Origin: Georhizobium profundi
GTDB taxonomy: Bacteria > Pseudomonadota > Alphaproteobacteria > Rhizobiales > Rhizobiaceae
DNA: 64,000 nt
Assembly (NCBI RefSeq): GCF_003952725.1
Contig: NZ_CP032509.1
Coordinates: forward strand, 1,574,001-1,638,000
Direction of reading: 5' to 3'
This document shows, in pieces, positions 11,033 to 20,314 of the stretch. The first letter of the stretch is position 1, and every line of letters begins with the position of its first letter. The translations under genes and the position numbers were made by a program. The notes below the pieces were generated by a model, which worked only from the letters and a program-made list of their open reading frames with translations, had not been told where the DNA came from and searched no databases.

Positions 11033-11494
11033 ATGCGCCTGACCAAACAGACCAACTACGCCGTTCGCATGCTGATGTATTGTGCATCGGCAGACGAAGG
11101 CAGCTTGAGCCGTGTTTCGGAAATCGCCAAGGCGTACGGCGTATCTGAACTGTTCCTGTTCAAGATTCTGCAGCCGCTGGTCGAAGCCGGGCTGATGGAA
11201 ACCGTACGCGGGCGCAAGGGCGGCGTGCGTCTCGCGCGTCTTGCATCGGACATCACGCTCTATGACGTCGTGCGGGTTACCGAAGATAACTTCGCGATGG
11301 CGGAATGTTTCGAAAACGACGCGGCTGAATGCCCGCTCGTTGAATCCTGCGCGCTGAATTCGGCACTTTACAAGGCGCTGAACGCCTTTTTCGCCGTTCT
11401 GCAGGACTACACCATTGCCGATCTGGTGCAGAACCGGCCGCAAATGCGGATGCTGCTCAACATGATGCAGGGCGAGGCGGTCGCCGTTCAGTGA
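11033..11494 (+). CDS. rirA: Iron-responsive Rrf2-family regulator RirA
   Basis: This 153-residue winged-helix Rrf2 protein binds an iron-sulfur cluster and represses iron-uptake genes when iron is plentiful. The N-terminal MRLTKQTNYAVRMLMYCA and the segment YGVSELFLFKILQPL are typical of RirA. The three cluster-ligand cysteines are at 92, 100 and 106 (ECFEND...ECPLVESC), one residue later than usual because of an inserted residue near position 22. The upstream ICE-like site suggests cross-control with Irr. It stands alone, with a NolR-like regulator convergent to it. Confidence 0.93.
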   Translation: MRLTKQTNYAVRMLMYCASADEGSLSRVSEIAKAYGVSELFLFKILQPLVEAGLMETVRGRKGGVRLARLASDITLYDVVRVTEDNFAMAECFENDAAECPLVESCALNSALYKALNAFFAVLQDYTIADLVQNRPQMRMLLNMMQGEAVAVQ

Positions 11495-11518
11495 GTTTAA
11501 AGGTTGGCCGGCTGAGTA

Positions 11519-11920
11519 TCAGCCGACCGTCGCTGGTTTGGCTGTCACCTGGGCCAGGCGCGCTGGCCGGCTGGACAGGAAGATATCTCCGATCGTTTCC
11601 AGCACCCGATAGACGCTCTCCGAGGCGATCGAGTAATAGATCGTCTGTGCGTCTCGCCTGGTGCTGACCAGCTTGCGGGCGCGCAATTTGGCCAGATGCT
11701 GCGACAGCGCCGATTGGCTTAGACCCACCGTCTCGGCCAGCTGTCCAACGGGCATTTCACCTTCGATGAGATTGCAGAGAATCAGAAGGCGTTTTGCATT
11801 GGACATCGCCGAAAGCAGGTCTGCTGCCTCGTCGGATTTCAACTTCAGCGCCTCGGCGTCGGATTTCAAGGACGATGAGGGGCCGTTTGACGTGTTCTTG
11901 TGGGTTTTCGTGCTCATCAT
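11519..11920 (-). CDS. ArsR-family winged-helix regulator, NolR-like
   Basis: This protein of about 133 residues has a central helix-turn-helix (VGQLAETVGLSQSALSQHL) followed by the wing LVSTRRDAQTIYYS. Both stretches closely resemble NolR of rhizobia, an ArsR-type repressor of nodulation and other genes. The cysteine pair of redox-sensing BigR/SqrR relatives is incomplete: only one Cys (LLILCNLI) is present. The N-terminal 30 residues are polar and low-complexity. Two adjacent ATG codons (11920 and 11917) can serve as start. It lies 57 bp downstream of the HugZ-like gene, so the two may be cotranscribed. The ligand is unknown. Confidence 0.8.
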   Translation of the reverse strand: MMSTKTHKNTSNGPSSSLKSDAEALKLKSDEAADLLSAMSNAKRLLILCNLIEGEMPVGQLAETVGLSQSALSQHLAKLRARKLVSTRRDAQTIYYSIASESVYRVLETIGDIFLSSRPARLAQVTAKPATVG

Positions 11921-11977
11921 GCCCCAATAACGGACTTTGATGGGCCTAGTTCCAGCATAGGTTAAAGGCATTCGAAT

Positions 11978-12754
11978 TTAATCGTTTGCTCTTGCACTTT
12001 TTGCGAGCTCGGCAAGAGCCTTGCGAAGATCTCCCGCATCACCAAGGGACTTCGGGAAGCGGATGCGGCGCAATTGATCGCCACGCTGAATCTCGAAGCC
12101 TGCGGGATCGATGCCGCAGATGCGCCAGCCGCTATCTTTTTCGCCAGCAAGATGTGCGGCGTAGAGATCGATCGCGTCGGAATGGTCGGCATTCATATGG
12201 GCGATGGCGCCTTCCTCCATGTCGGCCAATGCCGACGCGGCGGGGGAAGCGATATCGAGATCGTCGCCGGAAAGCTCGTAAGCCTTGCCAAAACCGCCGT
12301 TTAGGCTCGCGGAGAGGGGGAGCAGCCGGAAGAAGCTGAAATCGGGAAAATCGATATAGAGCTCAGCCTTCGGATGACGTGTAAGAAAACGACGCCTCAA
12401 GGCTGGACGTTCGGCTGAGTCGCGCGTGATGTGCTCGGCGCGGCATTTCAAGGAGATGCGGGGATGCGCCAGCGGATCTCCCTTGCCAGGCTCGCCGAAA
12501 AGAAGGCCGGCCCGCGCATCGGCAAGAAGCGCCTTGGTGTGGCTCGACAAGGCCGAGACGAGGATGATCGGTCTGCCGACACCATCGGTTGCAACGAGCG
12601 TTCGGCTGACAATGGGGTGACCCGTCATTGGTTCGAGAACCGAGAGCGCCGCATGCCGTGAGCCGCGGATCAGACGGTCCGCTTCCGTCCGCGCGAACTC
12701 GTCCGTTTCGCGGATCGTCTTGGCTGCTTCCGGCTTGCGCATTTCCTCGGACAT
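11978..12754 (-). CDS. HugZ-like heme/pyridoxamine-phosphate-oxidase-fold protein with DUF2470
   Basis: This 258-residue protein has a split-barrel FMN/heme-binding domain at about residues 20-150 (motifs ALSVLEPMTGHPIVSR, LSSHTKALL and HPRISLKC). A C-terminal DUF2470 domain begins with AIAHMNADHSDAI. That architecture is shared by HugZ heme oxygenases and chloroplast GluTR-binding proteins. Proximity to rirA makes heme-iron use a reasonable guess, but it is not proven. The chosen ATG (MSEEMRK) has AAGGGGAG about 13 bp upstream; an earlier in-frame start at 12841 would add an implausible tail that runs into the divergent tdk region. Confidence 0.78.
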   Translation of the reverse strand: MSEEMRKPEAAKTIRETDEFARTEADRLIRGSRHAALSVLEPMTGHPIVSRTLVATDGVGRPIILVSALSSHTKALLADARAGLLFGEPGKGDPLAHPRISLKCRAEHITRDSAERPALRRRFLTRHPKAELYIDFPDFSFFRLLPLSASLNGGFGKAYELSGDDLDIASPAASALADMEEGAIAHMNADHSDAIDLYAAHLAGEKDSGWRICGIDPAGFEIQRGDQLRRIRFPKSLGDAGDLRKALAELAKSARAND

Positions 12755-12886
12755 GCGGTTTTTTGAACTCCCCTTGATCGTCCTCAAGCTGTTGATGGCC
12801 TGCGGGTCTGCCGGGTCAGCACTGGTAACACCGGCCGGCAACAGTCAGATAGAGTGCGTATCGAACCGAACCAGTGGACGTTCGTC

Positions 12887-13489
12887 TTGGCCAAACTCTA
12901 TTTTCATTATGCTTCCATGAATGCCGGCAAGTCGACCTTGCTGCTGCAGGCGTCCTACAATTACGAGGAACGGGGGATGCGGACCCTGCTGCTGACCGCA
13001 GCCCTCGACGACCGGGCTGGCCATGGGCGCATCGCTTCCAGGATCGGTCTCGGATCGGACGCGCTGACCTTCACGGAGGCCGATGACCTCTATGGCGTCG
13101 TGGAGCGCGAGATAGAACAGGAGAGTGATGGCCGGCTGGCCTGCGTCTTCGTCGACGAGGCCCAGTTTCTCAGCGAGGCTCAAGTGTGGCAACTCGCGCG
13201 CGTCGTCGACCGGCTGAACGTGCCGGTGATGACCTACGGGCTGAGAACCGATTTCCGTGGCGAGCTCTTCCCTGGCTCCAAGGCACTTCTCGCCATCGCC
13301 GACAGTCTGAGAGAAATTCGGACAATCTGCTTTTGCGGAAAGAAGGCGACCATGGTGGTCCGGGTCGATGCAGAGGGCAAGGCGCTGAGCGAGGGCGCCC
13401 AGATCGATGTCGGCGGCAACGACAAATACGTGCCCTACTGCAGGGAACACTGGATGGAGAAGACCGGGCGACGGCCCGACCGGGGATAG
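12887..13489 (+). CDS. tdk: Thymidine kinase
   Basis: This class II thymidine kinase makes dTMP from thymidine and ATP in the salvage pathway. The phosphate-binding segment MNAGKST lies close to the N-terminus, and VFVDEAQF holds the catalytic Glu. Zinc ligands are in ICFCGKKA and PYCREHW, and the lasso-type region is present. No ATG is available. TTG at 12887 gives the family-typical start MAKLYFHYA (200 residues); an alternative GTG at 12854 would add 11 residues. Neither has a clear ribosome site. It is divergent from the HugZ-like gene. Confidence 0.9.
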   Translation: MAKLYFHYASMNAGKSTLLLQASYNYEERGMRTLLLTAALDDRAGHGRIASRIGLGSDALTFTEADDLYGVVEREIEQESDGRLACVFVDEAQFLSEAQVWQLARVVDRLNVPVMTYGLRTDFRGELFPGSKALLAIADSLREIRTICFCGKKATMVVRVDAEGKALSEGAQIDVGGNDKYVPYCREHWMEKTGRRPDRG

Positions 13490-13528
13490 TTCTTTAGCTC
13501 GGGGGACTTGCCGTTCTCAGCCGCGACG

Positions 13529-13559
13529 TTATGTCTCTTATGTCTCACGACAGTCGTGA
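13529..13559. promoter_or_regulatory. Tandem 9-bp repeat and palindrome before the cytochrome c gene
   Basis: TTATGTCTC occurs twice, head to tail (13529-13546). It runs into a perfect 7-bp inverted repeat, TCACGAC-a-GTCGTGA (13545-13559). The palindrome ends 12 bp before the ATG and adjoins the GGGAGAGAG ribosome site. It could be an operator or an mRNA hairpin limiting translation. No known regulator is assigned. Confidence 0.4.
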
Positions 13560-13571
13560 TGGGAGAGAGAT

Positions 13572-13958
13572 ATGGTTCGTTATTTGCTTGCCGCAGGTTT
13601 TTCCGTACTCGCACTGACTTCGGTCGCTTCCGCTCAGGATGCTGCCGCCGGTAAGGCCACTTTCCGTCAGTGCATGGCCTGCCATGTCGTTGATCAGGAG
13701 CAGAATCGCGTAGGTCCTCATCTGGTCGGTATCGTCGGTCGTCCCGTCGCTTCGATCGAAGGCTTCAACTACTCCGACGCAATGCGCGCCTATTCCGAAG
13801 ATGGCGCCAAGGTATGGGACGATGCGACGCTTGCAACCTATCTCGCCGATCCGCGCGGTGTGGTCCAGGGCACGCGCATGGCATTTGCCGGTGTGAAGGA
13901 TGAGGCTGCGCTTGCCAATCTGATCGCCTATCTCTCCGATCCTGCCGCTGCCGAATAG
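13572..13958 (+). CDS. Periplasmic class I cytochrome c
   Basis: This 128-residue soluble electron carrier has a Sec signal peptide at residues 1-21 (cleavage after ASA). The covalent heme site is CMACH (Cys34, Cys37, His38) and the axial Met103 is in GTRMAFAG. Mature length of about 107 and the GPHLVGIVGRP loop fit the cytochrome c2/c550 group that shuttles electrons between the bc1 complex and oxidases; the bc1 genes are at 58179-60957. Ribosome site GGGAGAGAG. The short repeat and palindrome just upstream suggest regulation. Confidence 0.92.
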   Translation: MVRYLLAAGFSVLALTSVASAQDAAAGKATFRQCMACHVVDQEQNRVGPHLVGIVGRPVASIEGFNYSDAMRAYSEDGAKVWDDATLATYLADPRGVVQGTRMAFAGVKDEAALANLIAYLSDPAAAE

Positions 13959-14023
13959 TATTTCGGTCAGCCGCTTTTTTCGGTATCGGTCATCGACGCG
14001 TCTAGAAGGCGAGATGATTGCCG

Positions 14024-14836
14024 ATGCCCGCTCCTTCTCCGAATGATCAATCGATCGAAGCGCTGCTGTCGCTTCGATCGCTTACCTTGCACGTCGTTCA
14101 TGAGGCGGATGGCATCGTCGCAGCGGTTTCCCGCAATCCGGGAAGCGCCGGGGAGCAGCCAGCGCTCGGAGACCGCGTCCGTACGCTGAATGCGGCGGTT
14201 GCAGCCATGCACCATCATGCCTCAATGCTTTTGCAGCGCCTCGGCAGTGCCGTGGGTGAGGCTGGCAACGGAGCCGATCGTTCGCCGAGACGAAACACCC
14301 TGCGTTTGTCACGGTTACCGCAACCGGGTGACGCGGAGATGGGCGAAAAGCTCGCAGCCGATCTCCATGGCTTGGCTCGGTTGATCGATCTTCTCGATGA
14401 GCATCGCGACGCCGTCGCGCATCGGGTGACACTGACCGAAGCGCAATCGGAAGCCGCGATGCGATCCGTCGCGGCCATTCGGGCGGCTGCGTGTGCCGGA
14501 AGCAGCTTTGACCCTCGGGTGGATGCCGTGTCCTACGCCATCAGCAACGCCGAGGCTGCAATCGGCGTGCTTTTGCACGATCTGCGGATCGTCGATGCCA
14601 TGGCGGCACTGGCGCGCCTGGAATTGGAGCGCGGCGTTCTCATCCATGCCGCGTCGGGTCGCGCAGCCTTCAAGGAGCCGCGCGGATATCTTGGCGAGGT
14701 TCTGGAACTGCACCAGCAGCAGTTGTTGTCGGCGAGGGACATCGAGAGCCGTCGGCAGAAGGCAGGCGAGCTTCTTTCGGCGTTAATGGCGCCGCCGGCC
14801 ACCGGGCTTAAACGGGAAGATGCCCGGTCGTTTTGA
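14024..14836 (+). CDS. Hypothetical protein, 270 aa
   Basis: I do not recognise this protein. It is mostly alpha-helical and Ala/Leu-rich, with no signal peptide or membrane helix. Several stretches look like coiled-coil or four-helix-bundle segments (near residues 15-35, 100-135 and 195-235). A Pro/Arg-rich linker lies around 85-100. Codon use matches the neighbours. ATG at 14024 has GAAGGCGAG about 10 bp upstream. Its last 29 bp overlap the end of the convergent putR gene. It is possibly a flagellar or chemotaxis-type helical accessory protein, but nothing in the sequence settles this. Confidence 0.6.
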   Translation: MPAPSPNDQSIEALLSLRSLTLHVVHEADGIVAAVSRNPGSAGEQPALGDRVRTLNAAVAAMHHHASMLLQRLGSAVGEAGNGADRSPRRNTLRLSRLPQPGDAEMGEKLAADLHGLARLIDLLDEHRDAVAHRVTLTEAQSEAAMRSVAAIRAAACAGSSFDPRVDAVSYAISNAEAAIGVLLHDLRIVDAMAALARLELERGVLIHAASGRAAFKEPRGYLGEVLELHQQQLLSARDIESRRQKAGELLSALMAPPATGLKREDARSF

Positions 14837-15269
14837 CCTCTTCCATGACGGCGTAGGTGTGCGTTTCCCTGACGCCCGGCAGGGACAGGATCACATCGGA
14901 GAGGAAAGTGCGGTACGCGTCCATGCCCGCGACGCGTGCCTTGACGAGATAGTCGAAGCCGCCCGCCACCATATGGCATTCCATGACATCGTCGCTCGTC
15001 TTGACTGCCTTGGCGAAGGCATCGAACACGTCGGGCGTCGTCCGATCGAGCTTCACCTCGACGAAAACCAGTAACGTACGTCCAAGCTTTGCTGGGGAGA
15101 GGCGCGCGCCGTATCCTTCGATATAGCCTTCGCGTGTCAGCCGTTTGACCCGCTCGGCCGTCGCCGTCGGCGACAGCGCTATCCGGTCGGCGAGTTCCGT
15201 GTTGGTCAGTCGACCGTCCAGCTGGAGTGACCGCAATATCTTCCGGTCGATTCGATCAAGATCCTTCAT
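14808..15269 (-). CDS. putR: Lrp/AsnC-family proline-responsive activator PutR
   Basis: This 153-residue regulator has an N-terminal AsnC-type helix-turn-helix (DRIDRKILRSLQ to AERVKRL, residues 5-45). A C-terminal RAM ligand-binding domain (about 70-145) includes GGFDYLVKARVAGMDAY. It is transcribed divergently from putA across 113 bp, the classic arrangement of PutR, which activates putA when proline is present. ATG at 15269 (MKDLDRID) fits the family; an upstream in-frame extension to 15320 is unlikely. Putative operator sites in the shared region were not resolved. Confidence 0.88.
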   Translation of the reverse strand: MKDLDRIDRKILRSLQLDGRLTNTELADRIALSPTATAERVKRLTREGYIEGYGARLSPAKLGRTLLVFVEVKLDRTTPDVFDAFAKAVKTSDDVMECHMVAGGFDYLVKARVAGMDAYRTFLSDVILSLPGVRETHTYAVMEEVKTTGHLPV

Positions 15270-15382
15270 GTGGACAGCAATAGCGCCGAACGTTGGAGAT
15301 ATCCACCAAGTCACCGACAAAATATAGCGGATAATGCGGTTGCGGCTTTGCTAGGATCGCAGCAGATTTTCGGAGATCCCTG

Positions 15383-18300
15383 ATGACTGCTGCGCCGCGC
15401 CTCTCCACCTTGCGATTTGATGCACCCTACGGGGGCGACGACGACACGATCATCCGCGGCCATCTGGGCCTGATCGCTATGGATCAGGCGCAGGACCGCG
15501 CGATCGATCAGCGGGCGACCCGGCTGATCAATGCGATCCGATCGGAAGCCGGTTCAATGGGCGGGGTCGAGGATTTCCTACGTGAATACGGGCTCTCCAC
15601 GCGCGAAGGCCTTGCGATGATGGTGCTCGCGGAAGCGCTGTTGCGCGTGCCGGATGCGGCGACACAGGACAAGCTCATCGAAGACAAGCTGCGCGAGGGC
15701 GGCTGGAGCGAGCACGAGGCGCATGGCGAGACCTGGTTTGTTTCGGCCTCCGCCTGGGCGCTCGGTCTGTCTGCGCGTGTCCTGAAGCCCGGCGACACGC
15801 CCGAAGGCGTGATGCAGGGCCTCGTTCGGCGGCTCGGCATGCCGACGGTCAGAACCGCAACGCGGCAGGCGATGCGGTTTCTCGGGCATCATTTCGTGCT
15901 CGGCGAAACGATCGAGGATGCGCTGTCGCGTGCAGCGCGCAACGAGGCGAAAGGCTATCGGCATTCCTTCGACATGCTTGGGGAGGGCGCGCGCACGGCT
16001 GACGATGCGGCGCGCTATTGGCGCTCCTATGCCGAGGCGATAGAGGCGATCGGCAAGGTGCAGGCCAAAAGCGGCAAAGAACGACGTCTGCCCGAGCGTA
16101 TGGGCATCTCGGTCAAGCTGTCCGCGCTTCATCCGCGCTATCTGGCGACCCATCGGGATCAGGTGCTCAAGGAGTTGGTGCCGGACGTGCTGCGTCTTGC
16201 CCAGCGCGCGAAAGCACATGACCTCAATTTCACGATCGATGCCGAAGAAGCGGACCGCCTCGAACTGTCGCTCGATGTAATCGATGCGGTCTTTGCCGAT
16301 CCGTCGCTGGCGGATTGGGACGGCTTCGGTTTGGCGATCCAGGCCTACCAGAAGCGGGCGCCGATGGTGATCGAGCATATCGATATGCTGTGCCGGAAGC
16401 TTGGCCGGCGGATGATGGTTCGGCTCGTCAAGGGCGCCTATTGGGACACCGAGATCAAGCGGGCGCAGGAGCGGGGACTTCCTGACTATCCGGTCTTTAC
16501 GCGCAAGCCGGCCACGGATGTTTCCTATCTCGCCTGTGCCCGCAAGATGCTCGACCGGCGAGCCCATCTCTACCCGCAGTTCGCGACCCACAATGCCCTG
16601 ACGATCGCGACGATCCTTGAAATGGCCGGTAGCGACCGCTCGGGCTTCGAATTTCAGCGCCTGCACGGCATGGGGGAGGCGGTCTATGCCGATCTTGCCA
16701 AGAGCAACGAGCGTGTGCCCTGCCGCATCTATGCGCCGGTCGGCGGCTATCGGGATCTGCTTGCCTATCTGGTGCGCCGTCTTCTGGAAAATGGGGCGAA
16801 CTCGTCGTTCGTTGCCGTGGCAGGCGATGCGAAGATCCCGGTCGCCAAGCTTCTCGTCAGGCCGCAAAACCACCTCGCCCTCGACAAAGGGCATTCGGCC
16901 CGTCACGAGAAGATCCCGCTGCCTGCCAAGCTCTATGGGAACCGCCGAAACAGCGGCGGCCTCGAATTCGGCTATCGCGCCGATCTGGACCAATTGGTTG
17001 CCGGTCTGGCCCGTGCAACTGCAACTGTGAACGCCCAGCCGCTCAATCCGGGTCTTGCCGCATCCGGAAAGGCCCAACCCGTTCTGGCTCCTGCCGATCC
17101 CGGACGCGAGGTCGGCTCTGTGGTGTTCGCAACGGCTGCGGACGTCGACAAGGCGATGACGGCGGCGCGTGCCGGCTTCGCCCGCTGGTCGCGCACCCCG
17201 GTCCAAGATCGGGCCGCGACGCTGGAGCGCGCAGCAGACCTTCTGGAAAAACACCGCGATGCACTGATGGCGCTTCTGGCGCTCGAGGCTGGCAAGACCC
17301 TCGATGACGGGTTGGCGGAGATCCGGGAGGCTGTTGACTTCTGCCGATATTATGCGGCGCAGTCCCGAAAGCGTTTTGCCACGAAAGAGCGGATGCCGGG
17401 ACCGACCGGCGAGGACAATCACTATGGCTGGCGCGGGCGTGGCGTTTTTGCGGCGATCAGTCCCTGGAATTTTCCGCTGGCGATCTTCCTGGGGCAAGTG
17501 ACGGCAGCGCTTGCCGCCGGCAACGCGGTCATCGCCAAGCCGGCCGAGCAGACGCCGCTAATTGCCTATCGCGCGGTGCAGCTTCTCCACGAAGCCGGTG
17601 TGCCGAAGGATGTGCTGATCTACCTGCCCGGAGCCGGAGATGTGGGCGCGGCGTTGACGGCGCATCCTGCAATCGCGGGTGTCGCCTTCACCGGATCGAC
17701 GGACACGGCGCGTGCGATCAACCGCACGCTTGCCGAAAAGGACGGTCCGATCGTTCCGCTGATCGCCGAAACCGGTGGTCTCAACGCGATGATTGTCGAT
17801 GCCACCGCGCTTCCTGAGCAGGTGGCGGACGACGTGGTCATGTCGGCGTTCCGTTCGGCCGGCCAGCGGTGCTCGGCGCTGCGGTTGCTCTTTCTCCAGA
17901 ACGACGTCGCCGACCGCATGATGGACATGATCGAGGGTGCGGCAAGCGCCCTGAAGATCGGCGATCCGATGGATCCCTCGACCGACATCGGCCCCGTGAT
18001 CGACCATGCGCAAAAGGAGATGCTGGAGACCCACATCACGTCCATGCGGAAAAGCCACGCCGTTCGTGCGACCGGCAAGGCACCCGAAACCGGAACGTTC
18101 TTCGCGCCGCACATTGTGGAGCTCGACCGAGCAGACCGGCTGGATCGTGAAATCTTCGGACCCGTTCTTCACGTGGTTCGCTACCGGGCGAAGGATCTGG
18201 ACCAGGTCGTGGAAAGCATCGCGGCGTCGGGCTACGGGCTGACGCTCGGCATCCATTCCCGCGTCGATGCCACAGTCTCGCGCATCATCGATCGCCTCGA

Positions 18301-18502
18301 TGTCGGCAATGTCTACGTCAATCGCAACATGATCGGGGCCGTGGTCGGCACCCAGCCTTTCGGCGGCTCCGGGCTGTCCGGCACCGGTTTCAAGGCCGGT
18401 GGACCACACTATCTGACCCGCTTTGCGCAAGAGCAGGTGGTGTCGATCAACACCGCTGCCGCCGGCGGCAATGCAAGCCTGATCGCCATGGGGGACGGCT
18501 GA
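15383..18502 (+). CDS. putA: Bifunctional proline dehydrogenase / delta-1-pyrroline-5-carboxylate dehydrogenase
   Basis: This 1039-residue enzyme oxidises proline to glutamate in two coupled steps. An FAD-binding beta/alpha barrel covers roughly residues 130-480 (MGISVKLSALHPRY, RLVKGAYWDTEIK, ATHNALTIA). An NAD-dependent aldehyde dehydrogenase covers about 560-1020, with Glu in AETGGLNA and the catalytic nucleophile Cys830 in AGQRCSAL. It is the short type: no N-terminal ribbon-helix-helix DNA-binding domain and no extra C-terminal domain, consistent with regulation being delegated to the divergent PutR. Its start lies 21 bp after the TATAGCGGATAATGCGG region, which probably contains the promoter. 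Confidence 0.95.
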   Translation: MTAAPRLSTLRFDAPYGGDDDTIIRGHLGLIAMDQAQDRAIDQRATRLINAIRSEAGSMGGVEDFLREYGLSTREGLAMMVLAEALLRVPDAATQDKLIEDKLREGGWSEHEAHGETWFVSASAWALGLSARVLKPGDTPEGVMQGLVRRLGMPTVRTATRQAMRFLGHHFVLGETIEDALSRAARNEAKGYRHSFDMLGEGARTADDAARYWRSYAEAIEAIGKVQAKSGKERRLPERMGISVKLSALHPRYLATHRDQVLKELVPDVLRLAQRAKAHDLNFTIDAEEADRLELSLDVIDAVFADPSLADWDGFGLAIQAYQKRAPMVIEHIDMLCRKLGRRMMVRLVKGAYWDTEIKRAQERGLPDYPVFTRKPATDVSYLACARKMLDRRAHLYPQFATHNALTIATILEMAGSDRSGFEFQRLHGMGEAVYADLAKSNERVPCRIYAPVGGYRDLLAYLVRRLLENGANSSFVAVAGDAKIPVAKLLVRPQNHLALDKGHSARHEKIPLPAKLYGNRRNSGGLEFGYRADLDQLVAGLARATATVNAQPLNPGLAASGKAQPVLAPADPGREVGSVVFATAADVDKAMTAARAGFARWSRTPVQDRAATLERAADLLEKHRDALMALLALEAGKTLDDGLAEIREAVDFCRYYAAQSRKRFATKERMPGPTGEDNHYGWRGRGVFAAISPWNFPLAIFLGQVTAALAAGNAVIAKPAEQTPLIAYRAVQLLHEAGVPKDVLIYLPGAGDVGAALTAHPAIAGVAFTGSTDTARAINRTLAEKDGPIVPLIAETGGLNAMIVDATALPEQVADDVVMSAFRSAGQRCSALRLLFLQNDVADRMMDMIEGAASALKIGDPMDPSTDIGPVIDHAQKEMLETHITSMRKSHAVRATGKAPETGTFFAPHIVELDRADRLDREIFGPVLHVVRYRAKDLDQVVESIAASGYGLTLGIHSRVDATVSRIIDRLDVGNVYVNRNMIGAVVGTQPFGGSGLSGTGFKAGGPHYLTRFAQEQVVSINTAAAGGNASLIAMGDG

Positions 18503-18630
18503 GCCGCTGCTCGGTTCCATGCCTGGCCGCTGAATAAGTGATGCGCCATCTTGCGCGATGGCGTATCCGCGTAGCACCGTGGGCGCGTCAAGCTGCGGTG
18601 AACGGCAGCCGTGCAAGCGAGGGGAAATTC

Positions 18631-20310
18631 ATGACGAGTGTCCAATCCGACATCGAGATTGCACGCGCTGCAGCGAAAAAGCCGATCATGGAGATTGGCG
18701 CCGCCCTCGGAATTCCCGCAGACCAGCTTGTTCCCTACGGCCATGACAAGGCGAAGGTCTCGGCGGACTTCATCGGCAGCCTGAGCGGCCGTCCGGACGG
18801 CAAGCTGATCCTCGTCACGGCCGTCAACCCGACGCCGGCCGGCGAAGGCAAGACGACGACGACGGTCGGTCTCGGAGATGGGCTGAACCGGATCGGCAAG
18901 CGCGCAATCGTCTGCGTGCGCGAACCCTCGCTCGGTCCATGCTTCGGCATGAAGGGCGGTGCAGCCGGCGGCGGCTATGCGCAGGTCGTGCCGATGGACG
19001 ACATCAACCTGCACTTCACCGGCGACTTCCATGCCATTACGGCCGCTCACAATTTGCTGTCGGCGCTGATCGACAACCATCTCTATTGGGGCAATGCGCT
19101 GGGCGTCGACAGCCGCCGGGTCGTGTGGCGTCGCGCGCTCGACATGAACGACCGGGCGCTGCGCGACATGGTGTGCGGTCTCGGCGGCGCGTCGAACGGC
19201 TTTCCGCGCCAGACCGGGTTCGACATCACCGTCGCGTCGGAAATCATGGCCATTCTCTGCCTTGCATCCGACCTCGAAGATCTGGAGCGGCGCCTGGGCG
19301 ACATCATCGTCGCCTATCGGCACGACAAGTCTCCCGTCTTTGCGCGCGACCTGAAGGCCGATGGCGCGATGACGGTCCTGCTCAAGGATGCTATGCAGCC
19401 CAACCTCGTGCAGACGCTGGAAAACAATCCGGCCTTCGTCCATGGAGGGCCGTTCGCCAATATCGCTCATGGCTGCAACTCGGTGGTGGCAACGCGCACG
19501 GCATTGAAGCTTGCCGACTACGTCGTGACCGAAGCGGGGTTCGGCGCTGACCTCGGCGCGGAGAAATTCTTCAACATCAAGTGCCGAAAGGCCGGCTTGA
19601 AGCCCGCGGCCGCCGTCATCGTCGCGACGATCCGGGCCCTGAAGATGAATGGCGGCGTGGCCAAGGCCGATCTCGGCCACGAGAACGTCGATGCGGTGAA
19701 GGCAGGCTGCGCCAATCTCGGCCGCCACATCGAGAACGTGAAGCAGTTCGGCGTGCCGGCCATTGTCGCCATCAATCATTTCTCAGGCGACACCGACCGC
19801 GAGATCGATGCGGTTCGGGACTATGTCGCGCGCTTCGGCGAGGAGGCGATCGTCTGCCGCCACTGGGAAAAGGGCTCGGCCGGCATCGTCGACCTGGCCG
19901 AAAAGGTCGTGGAGCTGGCAGAGACCGGCCACGCGCAATTCGCGCCGCTCTATCCGGACGAGATGTCGCTCTTTGGCAAGATGGAGACCGTCGTCAAGCG
20001 CATCTATCGCGGCGCGGAGGCCGTCGCCGAACCAACCGTGCTCGATCAGCTGTCCCAGTGGGAAGCGGCCGGATACGGCCATCTTCCGGTCTGCATGGCA
20101 AAGACCCAGTACTCCTTTTCCACCGACCCGACCGCGCTGGGGGCTCCGAACGATCACACTGTGGCGATCCGCGAGGTTCGGTTGTCGGCCGGTGCCGGTT
20201 TCGTCGTCGCGATCACAGGCCAGATCATGACGATGCCGGGCCTGCCGCGGACGCCGGCGGCGGAGACGATCCATCTCGATGACCGCGGCCAGATCGAAGG
20301 CCTGTTCTGA
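18631..20310 (+). CDS. fhs: Formate--tetrahydrofolate ligase
   Basis: This 559-residue enzyme makes 10-formyl-tetrahydrofolate from formate, ATP and tetrahydrofolate, charging the one-carbon pool. The nucleotide loop [11 protein letters not shown] lies near residues 68-77. Other conserved family stretches are [27 protein letters not shown] and NFSGDTD-type sequence ([12 protein letters not shown]). A GAGGGG ribosome site is 7 bp before the ATG. An upstream in-frame extension to 18538 lacks family similarity and was rejected. A spermidine-synthase-like gene follows after 4 bp, so these two are likely cotranscribed. Confidence 0.95.
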   Translation: MTSVQSDIEIARAAAKKPIMEIGAALGIPADQLVPYGHDKAKVSADFIGSLSGRPDGKLILVTAVNPTPAGEGKTTTTVGLGDGLNRIGKRAIVCVREPSLGPCFGMKGGAAGGGYAQVVPMDDINLHFTGDFHAITAAHNLLSALIDNHLYWGNALGVDSRRVVWRRALDMNDRALRDMVCGLGGASNGFPRQTGFDITVASEIMAILCLASDLEDLERRLGDIIVAYRHDKSPVFARDLKADGAMTVLLKDAMQPNLVQTLENNPAFVHGGPFANIAHGCNSVVATRTALKLADYVVTEAGFGADLGAEKFFNIKCRKAGLKPAAAVIVATIRALKMNGGVAKADLGHENVDAVKAGCANLGRHIENVKQFGVPAIVAINHFSGDTDREIDAVRDYVARFGEEAIVCRHWEKGSAGIVDLAEKVVELAETGHAQFAPLYPDEMSLFGKMETVVKRIYRGAEAVAEPTVLDQLSQWEAAGYGHLPVCMAKTQYSFSTDPTALGAPNDHTVAIREVRLSAGAGFVVAITGQIMTMPGLPRTPAAETIHLDDRGQIEGLF

Positions 20311-20314
20311 TCCG

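Noticed and set aside
12618..12640. GGTTCGAGAACC-type sequence resembling a tRNA T-loop
   Set aside because: No acceptor stem, anticodon arm or CCA-compatible 3' end around it; it lies inside the HugZ-like coding gene.
15578..17497. A 639-codon open frame antisense to putA
   Set aside because: Lies wholly inside a conserved enzyme gene, has a biased Arg/His composition and no motifs. It is a shadow of putA codon usage.
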